Source: Deltaproteobacteria bacterium (GTDB lineage Bacteria; Myxococcota; B64-G9). From it: a stretch of DNA of 10,748 nt. How positions within the stretch are numbered: position 1 is the first letter of the stretch; the number at the start of each line of letters is the position of its first letter. The stretch spans positions 1 through 10,748 of the forward strand of contig JAUVAM010000050.1 in the NCBI GenBank assembly GCA_030591745.1. The letters are read 5' to 3'. The notes beneath the pieces were generated by a model, which worked only from the letters and a program-made list of their open reading frames with translations, searched no databases and was not told the DNA's origin. Below are positions 1 to 5,445 of the stretch, piece after piece. The position numbers were made by a program, and so were the translations under genes.

Positions 1-94
1 ATCAACACCTTGGATTCTTGCGACTGCGCTTCCGGGACTTTTTCGCCGGCCCCTGGAGAGGGTTTTTTGCAGAAAGACTGATGAACCGCGCGAT
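1..94. other. Left-edge stretch without a clear gene
   Basis: All three plus-strand frames are open from the window edge to at least position 79. The frame ending at 79-81 and the one ending at 96-98 could each be the last 26-31 codons of a plus-strand gene converging on thiC. Neither tail is recognisable as a family, so no CDS is called. The minus strand shows no start codon here, so a next gene in a thiC operon would have to begin outside the window. Confidence 0.3.
51..68 (+). terminator. Weak Rho-independent terminator-like hairpin
   Basis: CCCT (51-54) and AGGG (59-62) can pair around the loop GGAG and are followed directly by six T residues (63-68). The stem is only 4 bp, so this is a weak candidate. 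It would serve a plus-strand gene ending left of the window, which would argue against a gene tail running to 79-98. Confidence 0.3.
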
Positions 95-1417
95 TTAGGT
101 CTTGGCGGTTTTGGCCGCTTTGGCTTCCTTGGCTTCTTTGGCGTCATTCTGCACTTTGATGGCGCAGAACTCACCGCACATCGAGCAGACGCTTTCATCG
201 GCAGGCGGCGCTTCTCCCCTGCGTCCGCGGGCCACCGTGGGATCGATGGCGAGCTCATACTGAGCATCCCAATCTTGCATGCGCCGGGCTTTGGACATCT
301 TGTGTTCCCGCTCTCGGGTGCCGGGCATGCCCCGGGCCAATTCGCCGGCGACAGCCGCGATGCGCGAGGCCATGACGCCCTGGCGCACGTCGTCGACATC
401 GGGCAGGCGCAGGTGTTCGGCGGGGGTGACGTAGCAGAGGAAATCCGCGCCGGCCCAGGCGGCTACGGCACCACCGATGGCCCCGGTGATGTGATCGTAA
501 CCGGGGGCCAAGTCGGTGACCAAGGGACCCAGCACGTAAAACGGTGCCTCGTGGCAGAGTCGCTTTTGTAAAAGAACGTTGGCCTGCACCTGGTCCAAGG
601 GCACATGGCCCGGTCCTTCGACCATGACTTGAACACCTTGGTCCAGAGCGTGTTGCTGCAACTCGCCCAGGGTGATGAGCTCATGAAGCTGCGCGCGGTC
701 CGTTGCGTCGCCAGTGGCCCCGGGGCGAAAGCCGTCGCCCAAAGACAAGGTGGCGTCGTAGCGGGCGCTCAACTCCACCAGGCGATCGAAACTGGTGAAG
801 AGGGGATTGTCCTTTTCGTTGTAATGCATCCAGGCGGCCGTCAAGGCACCGCCTCGACTGACCATGTCCATGATGCGGCCTTCTTTTTCCATGCGGCCCA
901 GGGTGCCCAGGGTCACGCCACAGTGCACTGTTAAGAAATCAACGCCCGAGGCCAGATGATCTTCGATGACATCAAAAAGTTCGTCTTCGCTCAGAAGACA
1001 GAAAGAGCTGTGCTTGTCCAGGGCTCTGGCGGCTGCCTCATAGAAGGGCACGGTGCCCAAAGGCACGGGCGCGGCCTTCATGACGTCTTTGCGGATGGCG
1101 GGTAAGTCCCCGCCGGTGGACAGGTCCATGACCGTGTGAGCGCCGGCTTCCACCGCCACGCGAGCTTTTTCCAGCTCGCCTTCGATGTCCAGCAGATCGC
1201 GCGAAGTGCCGATGTTGGCGTTGATCTTGATAGACAGGCCTTTGCCGATGCCCAAAGGCGCGATGTCGTTTCTCTTGTTGTTGCGGGTGATGACGATGTG
1301 GCCCTTGGCCAGCCCTTCGGCGATGAACTCCGGGCTGAGGTTTTCCTGCCTGGCCACGGCCTGCATTTCGTCGGTGAGGATTCCCTTGCGGGCTTGCTGG
1401 ATTCGGGTCTCGTTCAT
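95..1417 (-). CDS. thiC: Phosphomethylpyrimidine synthase ThiC (short form)
   Basis: ThiC is a cytosolic radical-SAM enzyme that rearranges aminoimidazole ribotide into hydroxymethylpyrimidine phosphate for thiamine synthesis. The 440-residue protein shows family blocks in order: MDLSTGGDL (97-105), VDFLTVHCG (159-167), LGDGFRPG (226-233), VMVEGPGHVPL (264-274), LGPLVTDLAPGYDHIT (296-311) and CYVTPAEHLRLP (328-339). The iron-sulfur cysteines lie at 411, 414 and 418, spaced CX2CX3C. The frame stays open further upstream, but the ATG at 1417 is chosen because AAGGAG sits 6 bases ahead and homology begins there. It lacks the long N-terminal region of enterobacterial ThiC, as is usual in anaerobes, archaea and deltaproteobacteria. 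The C-terminus is a Lys/Ala repeat tail. The paralogue BzaF (5-hydroxybenzimidazole synthase) shares this fold and cannot be excluded. No other thiamine or cobamide gene is nearby, and I see no TPP riboswitch. Confidence 0.88.
   Translation of the reverse strand: MNETRIQQARKGILTDEMQAVARQENLSPEFIAEGLAKGHIVITRNNKRNDIAPLGIGKGLSIKINANIGTSRDLLDIEGELEKARVAVEAGAHTVMDLSTGGDLPAIRKDVMKAAPVPLGTVPFYEAAARALDKHSSFCLLSEDELFDVIEDHLASGVDFLTVHCGVTLGTLGRMEKEGRIMDMVSRGGALTAAWMHYNEKDNPLFTSFDRLVELSARYDATLSLGDGFRPGATGDATDRAQLHELITLGELQQHALDQGVQVMVEGPGHVPLDQVQANVLLQKRLCHEAPFYVLGPLVTDLAPGYDHITGAIGGAVAAWAGADFLCYVTPAEHLRLPDVDDVRQGVMASRIAAVAGELARGMPGTREREHKMSKARRMQDWDAQYELAIDPTVARGRRGEAPPADESVCSMCGEFCAIKVQNDAKEAKEAKAAKTAKT
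101..145. repeat. Five 9-bp tandem units in the thiC 3' end
   Basis: Five consecutive 9-base units (101-109, 110-118, 119-127, 128-136, 137-145) share the pattern YTTGGCNNY. On the minus strand they encode the tripeptides DAK, EAK, EAK, AAK and TAK at the extreme C-terminus of ThiC, after the iron-sulfur cysteines. The units have diverged at their degenerate positions, but the period is exact. A tract like this can gain or lose units without frameshift. Confidence 0.8.
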
Positions 1418-1438
1418 ATCACGCTCCTTCGGCGGCAA

Positions 1439-1467
1439 AGATTGCCTTTCAAGGGATGGCTTGTCAA
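1439..1467 (-). promoter_or_regulatory. Possible thiC promoter
   Basis: On the minus strand an exact TTGACA (1467-1462) is followed after 17 bases by CAATCT (1444-1439), a poor -10 match. A small inverted repeat, GGCAA-TCT-TTGCC, overlaps the -10 region and precedes the thiC ribosome-binding site. The toxin gene ends only 103 bases upstream, so thiC may also receive readthrough from the toxin-antitoxin promoter. Confidence 0.35.
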
Positions 1468-1520
1468 CCACCGGTCCCCTGGCATGGCTTAGGCGTCGGC
1501 CATCAGCTGTGTTTGGTGCA

Positions 1521-1946
1521 TTAAGAGAGGAAGGGGTTTTCGAGCAAGACCCCTTCGATGACCTGTCCATGATTAAGGTCTTCGGTGTAGAGCAGGCGGC
1601 ATCCGGAGACCGCGGCGCTTTTGATGATGAGAGCGTCCCAGAAGTTGATTTGGTGGATGATGCCAAGGTCGATGGCAGCGAGAATGATTTCTTGATCGAT
1701 CAGAACCGTGTTGAGCTTGCTGAGCTGGATGACCTGGGCTCTGGCATTCTGTTGGGCAAGACCCACCTTGCGGGTCGCCACGACATAAAACTCCTGGAGA
1801 ACCTGGGTCGAGAAACAACCCAGGTTGCTGGAAAATGCCTGGGCGATGATTTCTCTGGCGCGTTCTCTCTTGGCGGGCTCCGAGAGGTCGTTGGCGTAAA
1901 CCAGAATGTTGGTGTCGATGAAGAACCTATCTTTCGTGGGCTTCAT
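1521..1946 (-). CDS. vapC: PIN-domain toxin (VapC-like ribonuclease)
   Basis: A 141-residue single-domain PIN protein. The family are Mg2+-dependent RNases that block translation by cutting tRNA or rRNA until bound by their antitoxin. The first strand carries FIDTNILVYAND with the first acidic residue at D11. Further acidic positions fit the active site: E52 in LQEFYVV, D104 in FWDALI, and E122/D123 near the end. The ATG at 1946 is preferred because it gives normal family length and places the IDTN motif near the N-terminus. An in-frame ATG at 1988 would add 14 residues of unlike composition. The start lies 20 bases inside the antitoxin gene in another frame, so translation is probably coupled. 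All acidic positions are present, so the toxin looks intact. The cellular target cannot be told from sequence. Confidence 0.85.
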   Translation of the reverse strand: MKPTKDRFFIDTNILVYANDLSEPAKRERAREIIAQAFSSNLGCFSTQVLQEFYVVATRKVGLAQQNARAQVIQLSKLNTVLIDQEIILAAIDLGIIHQINFWDALIIKSAAVSGCRLLYTEDLNHGQVIEGVLLENPFLS

Positions 1947-2151
1947 CACGAGTCCAGCGCTTTCCAGACAAGGTTCCGCCGCCTTCATCCATCAATGCGA
2001 ATAGTTTTTCCGCCGAGTCCGCGCCGTCTTGGGGCATGGCAAGAGTGCGCATATACTCCCGGATCATTTCATTCAGGCTTTTGCCTTGTCTGCGTGCAGC
2101 CATTTTGGCTCGTTTGATCATTTCTTCGTCCGCCGAGAGGGTGATGTTCAT
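1927..2151 (-). CDS. vapB: Ribbon-helix-helix antitoxin (VapB-like)
   Basis: A 74-residue protein partnered with the PIN toxin downstream. The N-terminus MNITLSADEEMIKRAKMAAR followed by GKSLNEMIREYMR has the strand-helix-helix pattern of ribbon-helix-helix repressors, in which a dimer inserts its N-terminal strand into DNA. The C-terminal part, with GGGTLSGKRWTRDEAHER, would be the flexible toxin-neutralising tail. The start is secure: AAGGAGG lies 5 bases upstream and a near-consensus promoter just beyond. The gene is first in a two-gene operon and overlaps the toxin by 20 bases. In this family antitoxin, or the antitoxin-toxin complex, represses its own promoter, which fits the inverted repeats found there. 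The exact antitoxin subfamily is not certain. Confidence 0.85.
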   Translation of the reverse strand: MNITLSADEEMIKRAKMAARRQGKSLNEMIREYMRTLAMPQDGADSAEKLFALMDEGGGTLSGKRWTRDEAHER

Positions 2152-2170
2152 GCTTCCTCCTTATGTCTAA

Positions 2171-2195
2171 ATAATACGTGGGCACATATTATGTG
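2171..2195. promoter_or_regulatory. Overlapping inverted repeats, likely antitoxin operator
   Basis: ATAATACGTG (2171-2180) and CACATATTAT (2183-2192) form an inverted repeat with one mismatch and a 2-base centre. The right arm also belongs to a second, perfect 13-base palindrome, CACATATTATGTG (2183-2195). Three TAYGTG half-sites therefore alternate in orientation across the spacer and -10 of the promoter. Binding by a ribbon-helix-helix dimer here would block RNA polymerase. Confidence 0.6.
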
Positions 2196-2199
2196 TCAA
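2171..2199 (-). promoter_or_regulatory. Sigma70 promoter of the toxin-antitoxin operon
   Basis: On the minus strand TTGACA (2199-2194, exact consensus) is followed by a 17-base spacer and TATTAT (2176-2171, 5 of 6). The -10 ends 19 bases upstream of the antitoxin start and leads straight into AAGGAGG. This is the strongest promoter match in the window. Confidence 0.85.
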
Positions 2200-2239
2200 C
2201 CCCGAGGTGGGTCTGTGTGGGACAAGAGGGATGCTTCGG

Positions 2240-2269
2240 TTGACAGCGCTTGGTTCCCGCCATTAGATT
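2240..2269 (+). promoter_or_regulatory. Probable promoter of the CRP-family regulator gene
   Basis: TTGACA (2240-2245, exact) is followed by an 18-base spacer and TAGATT (2264-2269, 4 of 6). It faces away from the toxin-antitoxin promoter about 40 bases to the left, and its -10 ends 46 bases before the regulator's start codon. It probably drives the regulator and the mla genes behind it. Confidence 0.55.
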
Positions 2270-2275
2270 GATGCG

Positions 2276-2302
2276 AACTTGAAGTCATGATTTTTTCAAG
2301 TT
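2276..2302. promoter_or_regulatory. 8-bp inverted repeat before the regulator gene
   Basis: AACTTGAA (2276-2283) and TTCAAGTT (2295-2302) are perfect inverted arms around 11 bases. The repeat lies just downstream of the putative -10 and ends 3 bases before the ribosome-binding site (GGGGAG, 2305-2310). It could be an autoregulatory operator for the CRP-family protein or an mRNA hairpin. It does not match the CRP (TGTGA-N6-TCACA) or FNR (TTGAT-N4-ATCAA) consensus. Confidence 0.45.
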
Positions 2303-2315
2303 ACGGGGAGCAAGA

Positions 2316-2999
2316 ATGGATTCGACGCGAATACGTGATCTTTTGAAGAAGGTAAGCATCTTCGCCAACATTGACGATCAGGCTTTGGGTCGTCTGGCCA
2401 GTTTGGTGCAGGTCAGGGAAGTGGGCAAGGATAGCTTGATTTTTGGCCAGGACGATTCGGGGGACGCTCTCTTTATCATCGCCTCGGGTCGAGTGAAGGT
2501 TGTGCTTTACGGGGAAAACGGCAAGGAGATCACCCTGACTTTCTTCGGCGAAGGAGACTTTTTCGGCGAAATGTCTCTTCTGGACGACATGCCCCGTTCG
2601 GCCAACGTCATCACTTGCGAAGCTTCCACGCTGGTGATCCTGAAACGCTCGGATTTCGTTGCGCATCTGCAAGAGAGCCCGGCCACGGCCATCAACGTAC
2701 TGGGCGAGCTTTCACGCCGCCTGCGCAAGGCCGACGAGATCATCGGCAACCTGGCCCTGCTGGATGTCTACGGCCGGGTGGCACGCCTGCTGATGGATCT
2801 GGCGGAGAAAGATGGCGAAAGGGTGGAAGACGGCACCCTGATCCGAAAACGACCCACCCAGCAGGATTTGGCTTCCATGGCCAACACTTCCCGGGAGACG
2901 GTTTCCAGAGTCCTCGGAGATTTTCAGAAACGCGGTCTTTTGGAAATGGACGGCAAGCGCGTGGTGCTTGGGCCTCATTTCTTTCGCGAGCACGGTTGA
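2316..2999 (+). CDS. CRP/FNR-family transcriptional regulator
   Basis: A 227-residue cytosolic regulator. The N-terminal cyclic-nucleotide-binding beta-roll spans about residues 15-120 and includes the phosphate-binding-cassette-like run FFGEMSLLDDMPRSANV (82-98). Its GE and RS pairs match the cAMP-contacting positions of E. coli CRP. A long dimerisation helix follows (about 122-150), then a winged helix-turn-helix with QQDLASMANTSRETVSRVL (182-200). There are no N-terminal FNR-type iron-sulfur cysteines (only C101), so oxygen sensing by a cluster is unlikely. A cyclic nucleotide is a plausible ligand, unproven. The ATG at 2316 follows GGGGAG by 5 bases. It sits 15 bases ahead of the mlaF-like gene on the same strand, so it is probably cotranscribed and may regulate this operon. 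The family is certain; target genes are not. Confidence 0.92.
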   Translation: MDSTRIRDLLKKVSIFANIDDQALGRLASLVQVREVGKDSLIFGQDDSGDALFIIASGRVKVVLYGENGKEITLTFFGEGDFFGEMSLLDDMPRSANVITCEASTLVILKRSDFVAHLQESPATAINVLGELSRRLRKADEIIGNLALLDVYGRVARLLMDLAEKDGERVEDGTLIRKRPTQQDLASMANTSRETVSRVLGDFQKRGLLEMDGKRVVLGPHFFREHG

Positions 3000-3014
3000 A
3001 ATCCCTTGGGTGCG

Positions 3015-3749
3015 ATGATTCAGATCAAGGACTTGTATAAGTCCTTCGGGGGAAATCAGGTACTGAAGGGCGTGAACCTGGAGGTGCCCCAGGGCTCCAC
3101 CTCGGTCATCATCGGCGGCTCTGGCTCTGGCAAGAGCGTATTGATGAAGCACATGTTGGGTCTTTTGAAGCCCGACTCGGGTCAGGTGATCGTCGACGGA
3201 GAGGACGTGACCGGCTTCGGTGAGCGGAAAATGGTGAAGGTGCGCGGCAAGTTCGGCATGGTTTTTCAGCAGTCGGCGCTTTTCGACTCCATGAATGTAG
3301 GCGACAATGTGGCCTTTCCGCTGCGCGAGCACCGCAAAGAGCTCAAGGAGCCGGAGATTAAGAAGATCGTGGCTGAGAAATTGGCCATCGTGGATTTGAC
3401 GGGCATCGAACACCTGATGCCCTCCGAGCTCTCCGGCGGCATGCGAAAAAGGGTGGGCTTGGCTCGAGCCGTGGTCCTGGATCCGAAGATCATCCTGTAC
3501 GACGAACCCACCACGGGTCTTGACCCCATCAGCACCAACGCCGTGGACGAAATGATCATGAGTGCGCAGGAGCGCCTGGGCATCACCTCGGTGGTCATCA
3601 GCCACGATATCGCGTCCAGTTTTCGTGTCGCGAGTCATGTGGCCATGCTTTTCGAGGGCGTATTGGTGGATCAGGGGCCCCCTGACGAGTTGCGCAAGAG
3701 CAAGCACCCCTATGTGAATGAATTTCTGAGCACCTGGTTTGATCGTTGA
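3015..3749 (+). CDS. mlaF: MlaF-type ABC transporter ATP-binding protein
   Basis: This 244-residue protein is the ATPase of an Mla/MCE phospholipid transporter, on the cytoplasmic face of the inner membrane. Visible motifs: Walker A GGSGSGKS (34-41), Q-loop Q85 in MVFQQSALFDSMNVGDNV (82-99), signature LSGGMRKRVGLARA (139-152), Walker B IILYDEP (159-165), D-loop GLDP (168-171) and H-loop H197. The ALFDSMNV...VAFPLRE region and the LSGGM signature are characteristic of MlaF rather than of generic importers. The ATG at 3015 gives the usual family N-terminus; an in-frame TTG at 3006 is possible. No good ribosome-binding site precedes either, and with the regulator's stop 15 bases upstream translation is probably coupled. 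An MCE protein gene follows 72 bases on. The permease MlaE, normally adjacent, is not in the window. Confidence 0.92.
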   Translation: MIQIKDLYKSFGGNQVLKGVNLEVPQGSTSVIIGGSGSGKSVLMKHMLGLLKPDSGQVIVDGEDVTGFGERKMVKVRGKFGMVFQQSALFDSMNVGDNVAFPLREHRKELKEPEIKKIVAEKLAIVDLTGIEHLMPSELSGGMRKRVGLARAVVLDPKIILYDEPTTGLDPISTNAVDEMIMSAQERLGITSVVISHDIASSFRVASHVAMLFEGVLVDQGPPDELRKSKHPYVNEFLSTWFDR

Positions 3750-3781
3750 TTGGGTTTTTCATTGCGAGTCCATGGCCTGCA

Positions 3782-3811
3782 TAGTAGGAATGAGGCGCTC
3801 GTATTCTACTA
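3782..3811 (+). promoter_or_regulatory. Interrupted hairpin just before the MCE gene
   Basis: TAGTAG (3782-3787) pairs with CTACTA (3806-3811). Inside, AAT pairs with ATT and GAG with CTC around a GCG loop, with a one-base bulge on the left and two bases on the right. The hairpin abuts the AAGGTG ribosome-binding site at 3811. It could modulate translation or mRNA stability between mlaF and mlaD. No T-run follows, so it is not a classical terminator. Confidence 0.4.
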
Positions 3812-3821
3812 AGGTGCGCAC

Positions 3822-5324
3822 GTGAAGAAGATTTTAACTCCCTTGAAGGTCGGCATTCTCTCGGTGGTCGCTATCGCCGGCCTGCTTTTCGCCTTGCGCT
3901 CGGTACAGCAAGGCGCGCTGGGTTCGGGCGACACCTACCGGGTCCATGCCATCTTGGAGAATGTCCTGGGCGTCGCCATGCGGTCGCGGGTGGTCATGGC
4001 CGGTATCCAGGTGGGCTTTATCGAAAGCATCGAGTTGGAAGGCGCGAAGGCTCGATTGAACCTGCGCATTTCGAATGATGTGCCTTTGTACCGGGATGCC
4101 GCCTTGGAGAAAATTTCCGAGTCTCTTTTGGGTGACAAGCTCATCACCTTGAGCCCGGGCCATGACACGGATCATCTTCTGAAAGACGGTGATCAGATAG
4201 TTAACATTTTCGAGGAGCAAGACTTCACCGAAATGTTCCGCAAGCTTGACGCCATCACCGGCGATATCCGACAGGTGACCGAGAAACTGGCCCATGTCAT
4301 GGGCTCTCTGGAGCAGGACGACTCTTTGGGCGGGGTCATGCGGCGCATGAACGAGATCGCCGACAACGTGGCGGCCTTGACCAAGGAGGTCAACCAGACC
4401 TTCACCGAGGGATCGCAGAAGGTACAGGGCATCTTAAACGATGTGGCAGGCGTGACCTCGGGTACCCGGGAGCGTTACAACGCCATCTTTGACGATGTGC
4501 AGGCGGTCAGTCGGGATATCCGTCGGCTGGTGAACAACGTAAACGACATCATCGGACAGGGTGGCGAGGATTGGACGGCAAGCGTAGGCGGTCTGAAGCA
4601 AACTCTGGAAAAGGCCAGTCGTTCCTTGGAGAATCTGGACCACATCACGCGCAAGATCAACGAGGGGCAGGGCACCCTGGGGCGCTTGGTTAACGACGAC
4701 AAAGTGCTGAAGAAGACTGAAGAAATATTGAACGACGTGGCCACCGTGACCTCTTCCATCGGTTCTTTGCAGACCATCATCGATCTCAGAAGTGAATTCC
4801 ATATCAACAAGGGATCGCTCAAGAACTACTTGGGCCTGACCTTGCAGCCCAAATCGGACAAGGCTTATTTGATCGAGGTCATCGACGACCCCCGGGGCTC
4901 GGTGGAGCGGGAGAGCATTTGCACCACACCGGACAATTGCCAAGAAGAGATCAGGGTTAAAGACGACTTTAAGTTTTCTTTGCAGTTTTTCAAGCGGTAC
5001 TACTGGATGGGTTTGCGTTTCGGCATCATCGAGAACACGGGTGGGGTGGGGGCCAACCTCTTTTTGTTCAACGACGACTTAGAGTTCAAGTTGGATCTGT
5101 TCCAGTTCGGCACGGACGAGTACGGTCGGGACGCCAACCCCCGGCTCAAGGCCATGGTCATCTATCGACCCGCCTGGCTCTTCAACCACGTCTACCTTGC
5201 TGTCGGCGGGGATGACTTTTTCAATTACGACCCATCTTTCGATTATTTCTTCGGTCTGGGAATCCACTTCAACGATGCGGATCTAAAGGGACTTTTCACC
5301 ACCGTCGGCGTGCCCAGTCTTTGA
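3822..5324 (+). CDS. mlaD: MCE (MlaD-type) lipid-binding protein with C-terminal beta domain
   Basis: A 500-residue MCE protein, about three times the length of E. coli MlaD. Residues 8-27 are one N-terminal membrane helix. Residues 37-113 are the MCE domain, with the hallmark LGVAMRSRVVMAGIQVGFI (49-67). In known systems such domains form hexameric rings that pass phospholipids across the periplasm. About 130-315 is helical and coiled-coil-like, ending in the frequent MCE-family motif GTLGRLVNDD (284-293). Residues 320-500 are rich in amphipathic, aromatic beta strands (e.g. YLGLTLQP, DFKFSLQFFKRYYWMGLRFG) and contain DDPRG (355-359) plus two cysteines (367, 373) that could form a disulfide. 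This end resembles an outer-membrane-type beta domain (inference). Start is GTG with AAGGTG 5 bases upstream. It is the partner of the ATPase before it. Confidence 0.88.
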   Translation: MKKILTPLKVGILSVVAIAGLLFALRSVQQGALGSGDTYRVHAILENVLGVAMRSRVVMAGIQVGFIESIELEGAKARLNLRISNDVPLYRDAALEKISESLLGDKLITLSPGHDTDHLLKDGDQIVNIFEEQDFTEMFRKLDAITGDIRQVTEKLAHVMGSLEQDDSLGGVMRRMNEIADNVAALTKEVNQTFTEGSQKVQGILNDVAGVTSGTRERYNAIFDDVQAVSRDIRRLVNNVNDIIGQGGEDWTASVGGLKQTLEKASRSLENLDHITRKINEGQGTLGRLVNDDKVLKKTEEILNDVATVTSSIGSLQTIIDLRSEFHINKGSLKNYLGLTLQPKSDKAYLIEVIDDPRGSVERESICTTPDNCQEEIRVKDDFKFSLQFFKRYYWMGLRFGIIENTGGVGANLFLFNDDLEFKLDLFQFGTDEYGRDANPRLKAMVIYRPAWLFNHVYLAVGGDDFFNYDPSFDYFFGLGIHFNDADLKGLFTTVGVPSL

Positions 5325-5339
5325 GGCGCTCCTCGGCCC

Positions 5340-5364
5340 CCGATGGCTTCCAACTATCGGTTTT
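5340..5364 (+). terminator. Weak terminator candidate after the MCE gene
   Basis: CCGAT (5340-5344) pairs with ATCGG (5356-5360), followed by TTTT (5361-5364). The stem is 5 bp, with an 11-base loop. A further small hairpin, GAGG-CGCT-CCTC (5323-5334), overlaps the stop codon. Either could help end mla transcription before the ffh promoter, but both are weak. Confidence 0.3.
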
Positions 5365-5366
5365 CC

Positions 5367-5395
5367 TTGACATCCATACACCTCAAAGCTAAGAT
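5367..5395 (+). promoter_or_regulatory. Promoter of the ffh-rpsP-rimM-trmD-rplS cluster
   Basis: TTGACA (5367-5372, exact) is followed by a 17-base spacer and TAAGAT (5390-5395, 4 of 6). It lies 50 bases upstream of the ffh start in the only sizeable gap before the cluster. Confidence 0.6.
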
Positions 5396-5407
5396 GCCGC
5401 ACCATTT

Positions 5408-5425
5408 TCCCGGAATGCTTCGGGA
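5408..5425 (+). other. Short hairpin in the ffh leader
   Basis: TCCCGGAA (5408-5415) pairs with TTCGGGA (5419-5425) around TGC with one bulged G, and is followed by TTTGT. It lies between the putative ffh promoter and the ribosome-binding site. It could act as a weak attenuator or a 5'-end stabilising stem. Confidence 0.35.
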
Positions 5426-5445
5426 TTTGTAAGGAAAGGTACGCG

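Noticed and set aside
1418..1520. TPP riboswitch before thiC
   Set aside because: I looked for the conserved CTGAGA and GAACCTGA-type cores on the minus strand and found neither; the gap is also short. A covariance-model search would settle it.
1185..2117. Plus-strand open frame of 310 codons
   Set aside because: It lies antisense to thiC, the thiC upstream gap, and both toxin-antitoxin genes. Its sequence has no recognisable domain, and the opposite strand carries clear families with good ribosome-binding sites.
2712..3707. Minus-strand open frame of 331 codons
   Set aside because: Antisense shadow of the CRP-family gene and mlaF; His/Gln-rich translation typical of reversed GC-rich codons and no family resemblance.
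3791..5331. Identical 10-mer TGAGGCGCTC at both ends of the MCE gene (3791-3800 and 5322-5331)
   Set aside because: One copy overlaps the stop codon and the other lies in a hairpin loop region. There is no longer repeat around them, so coincidence is the simplest reading.
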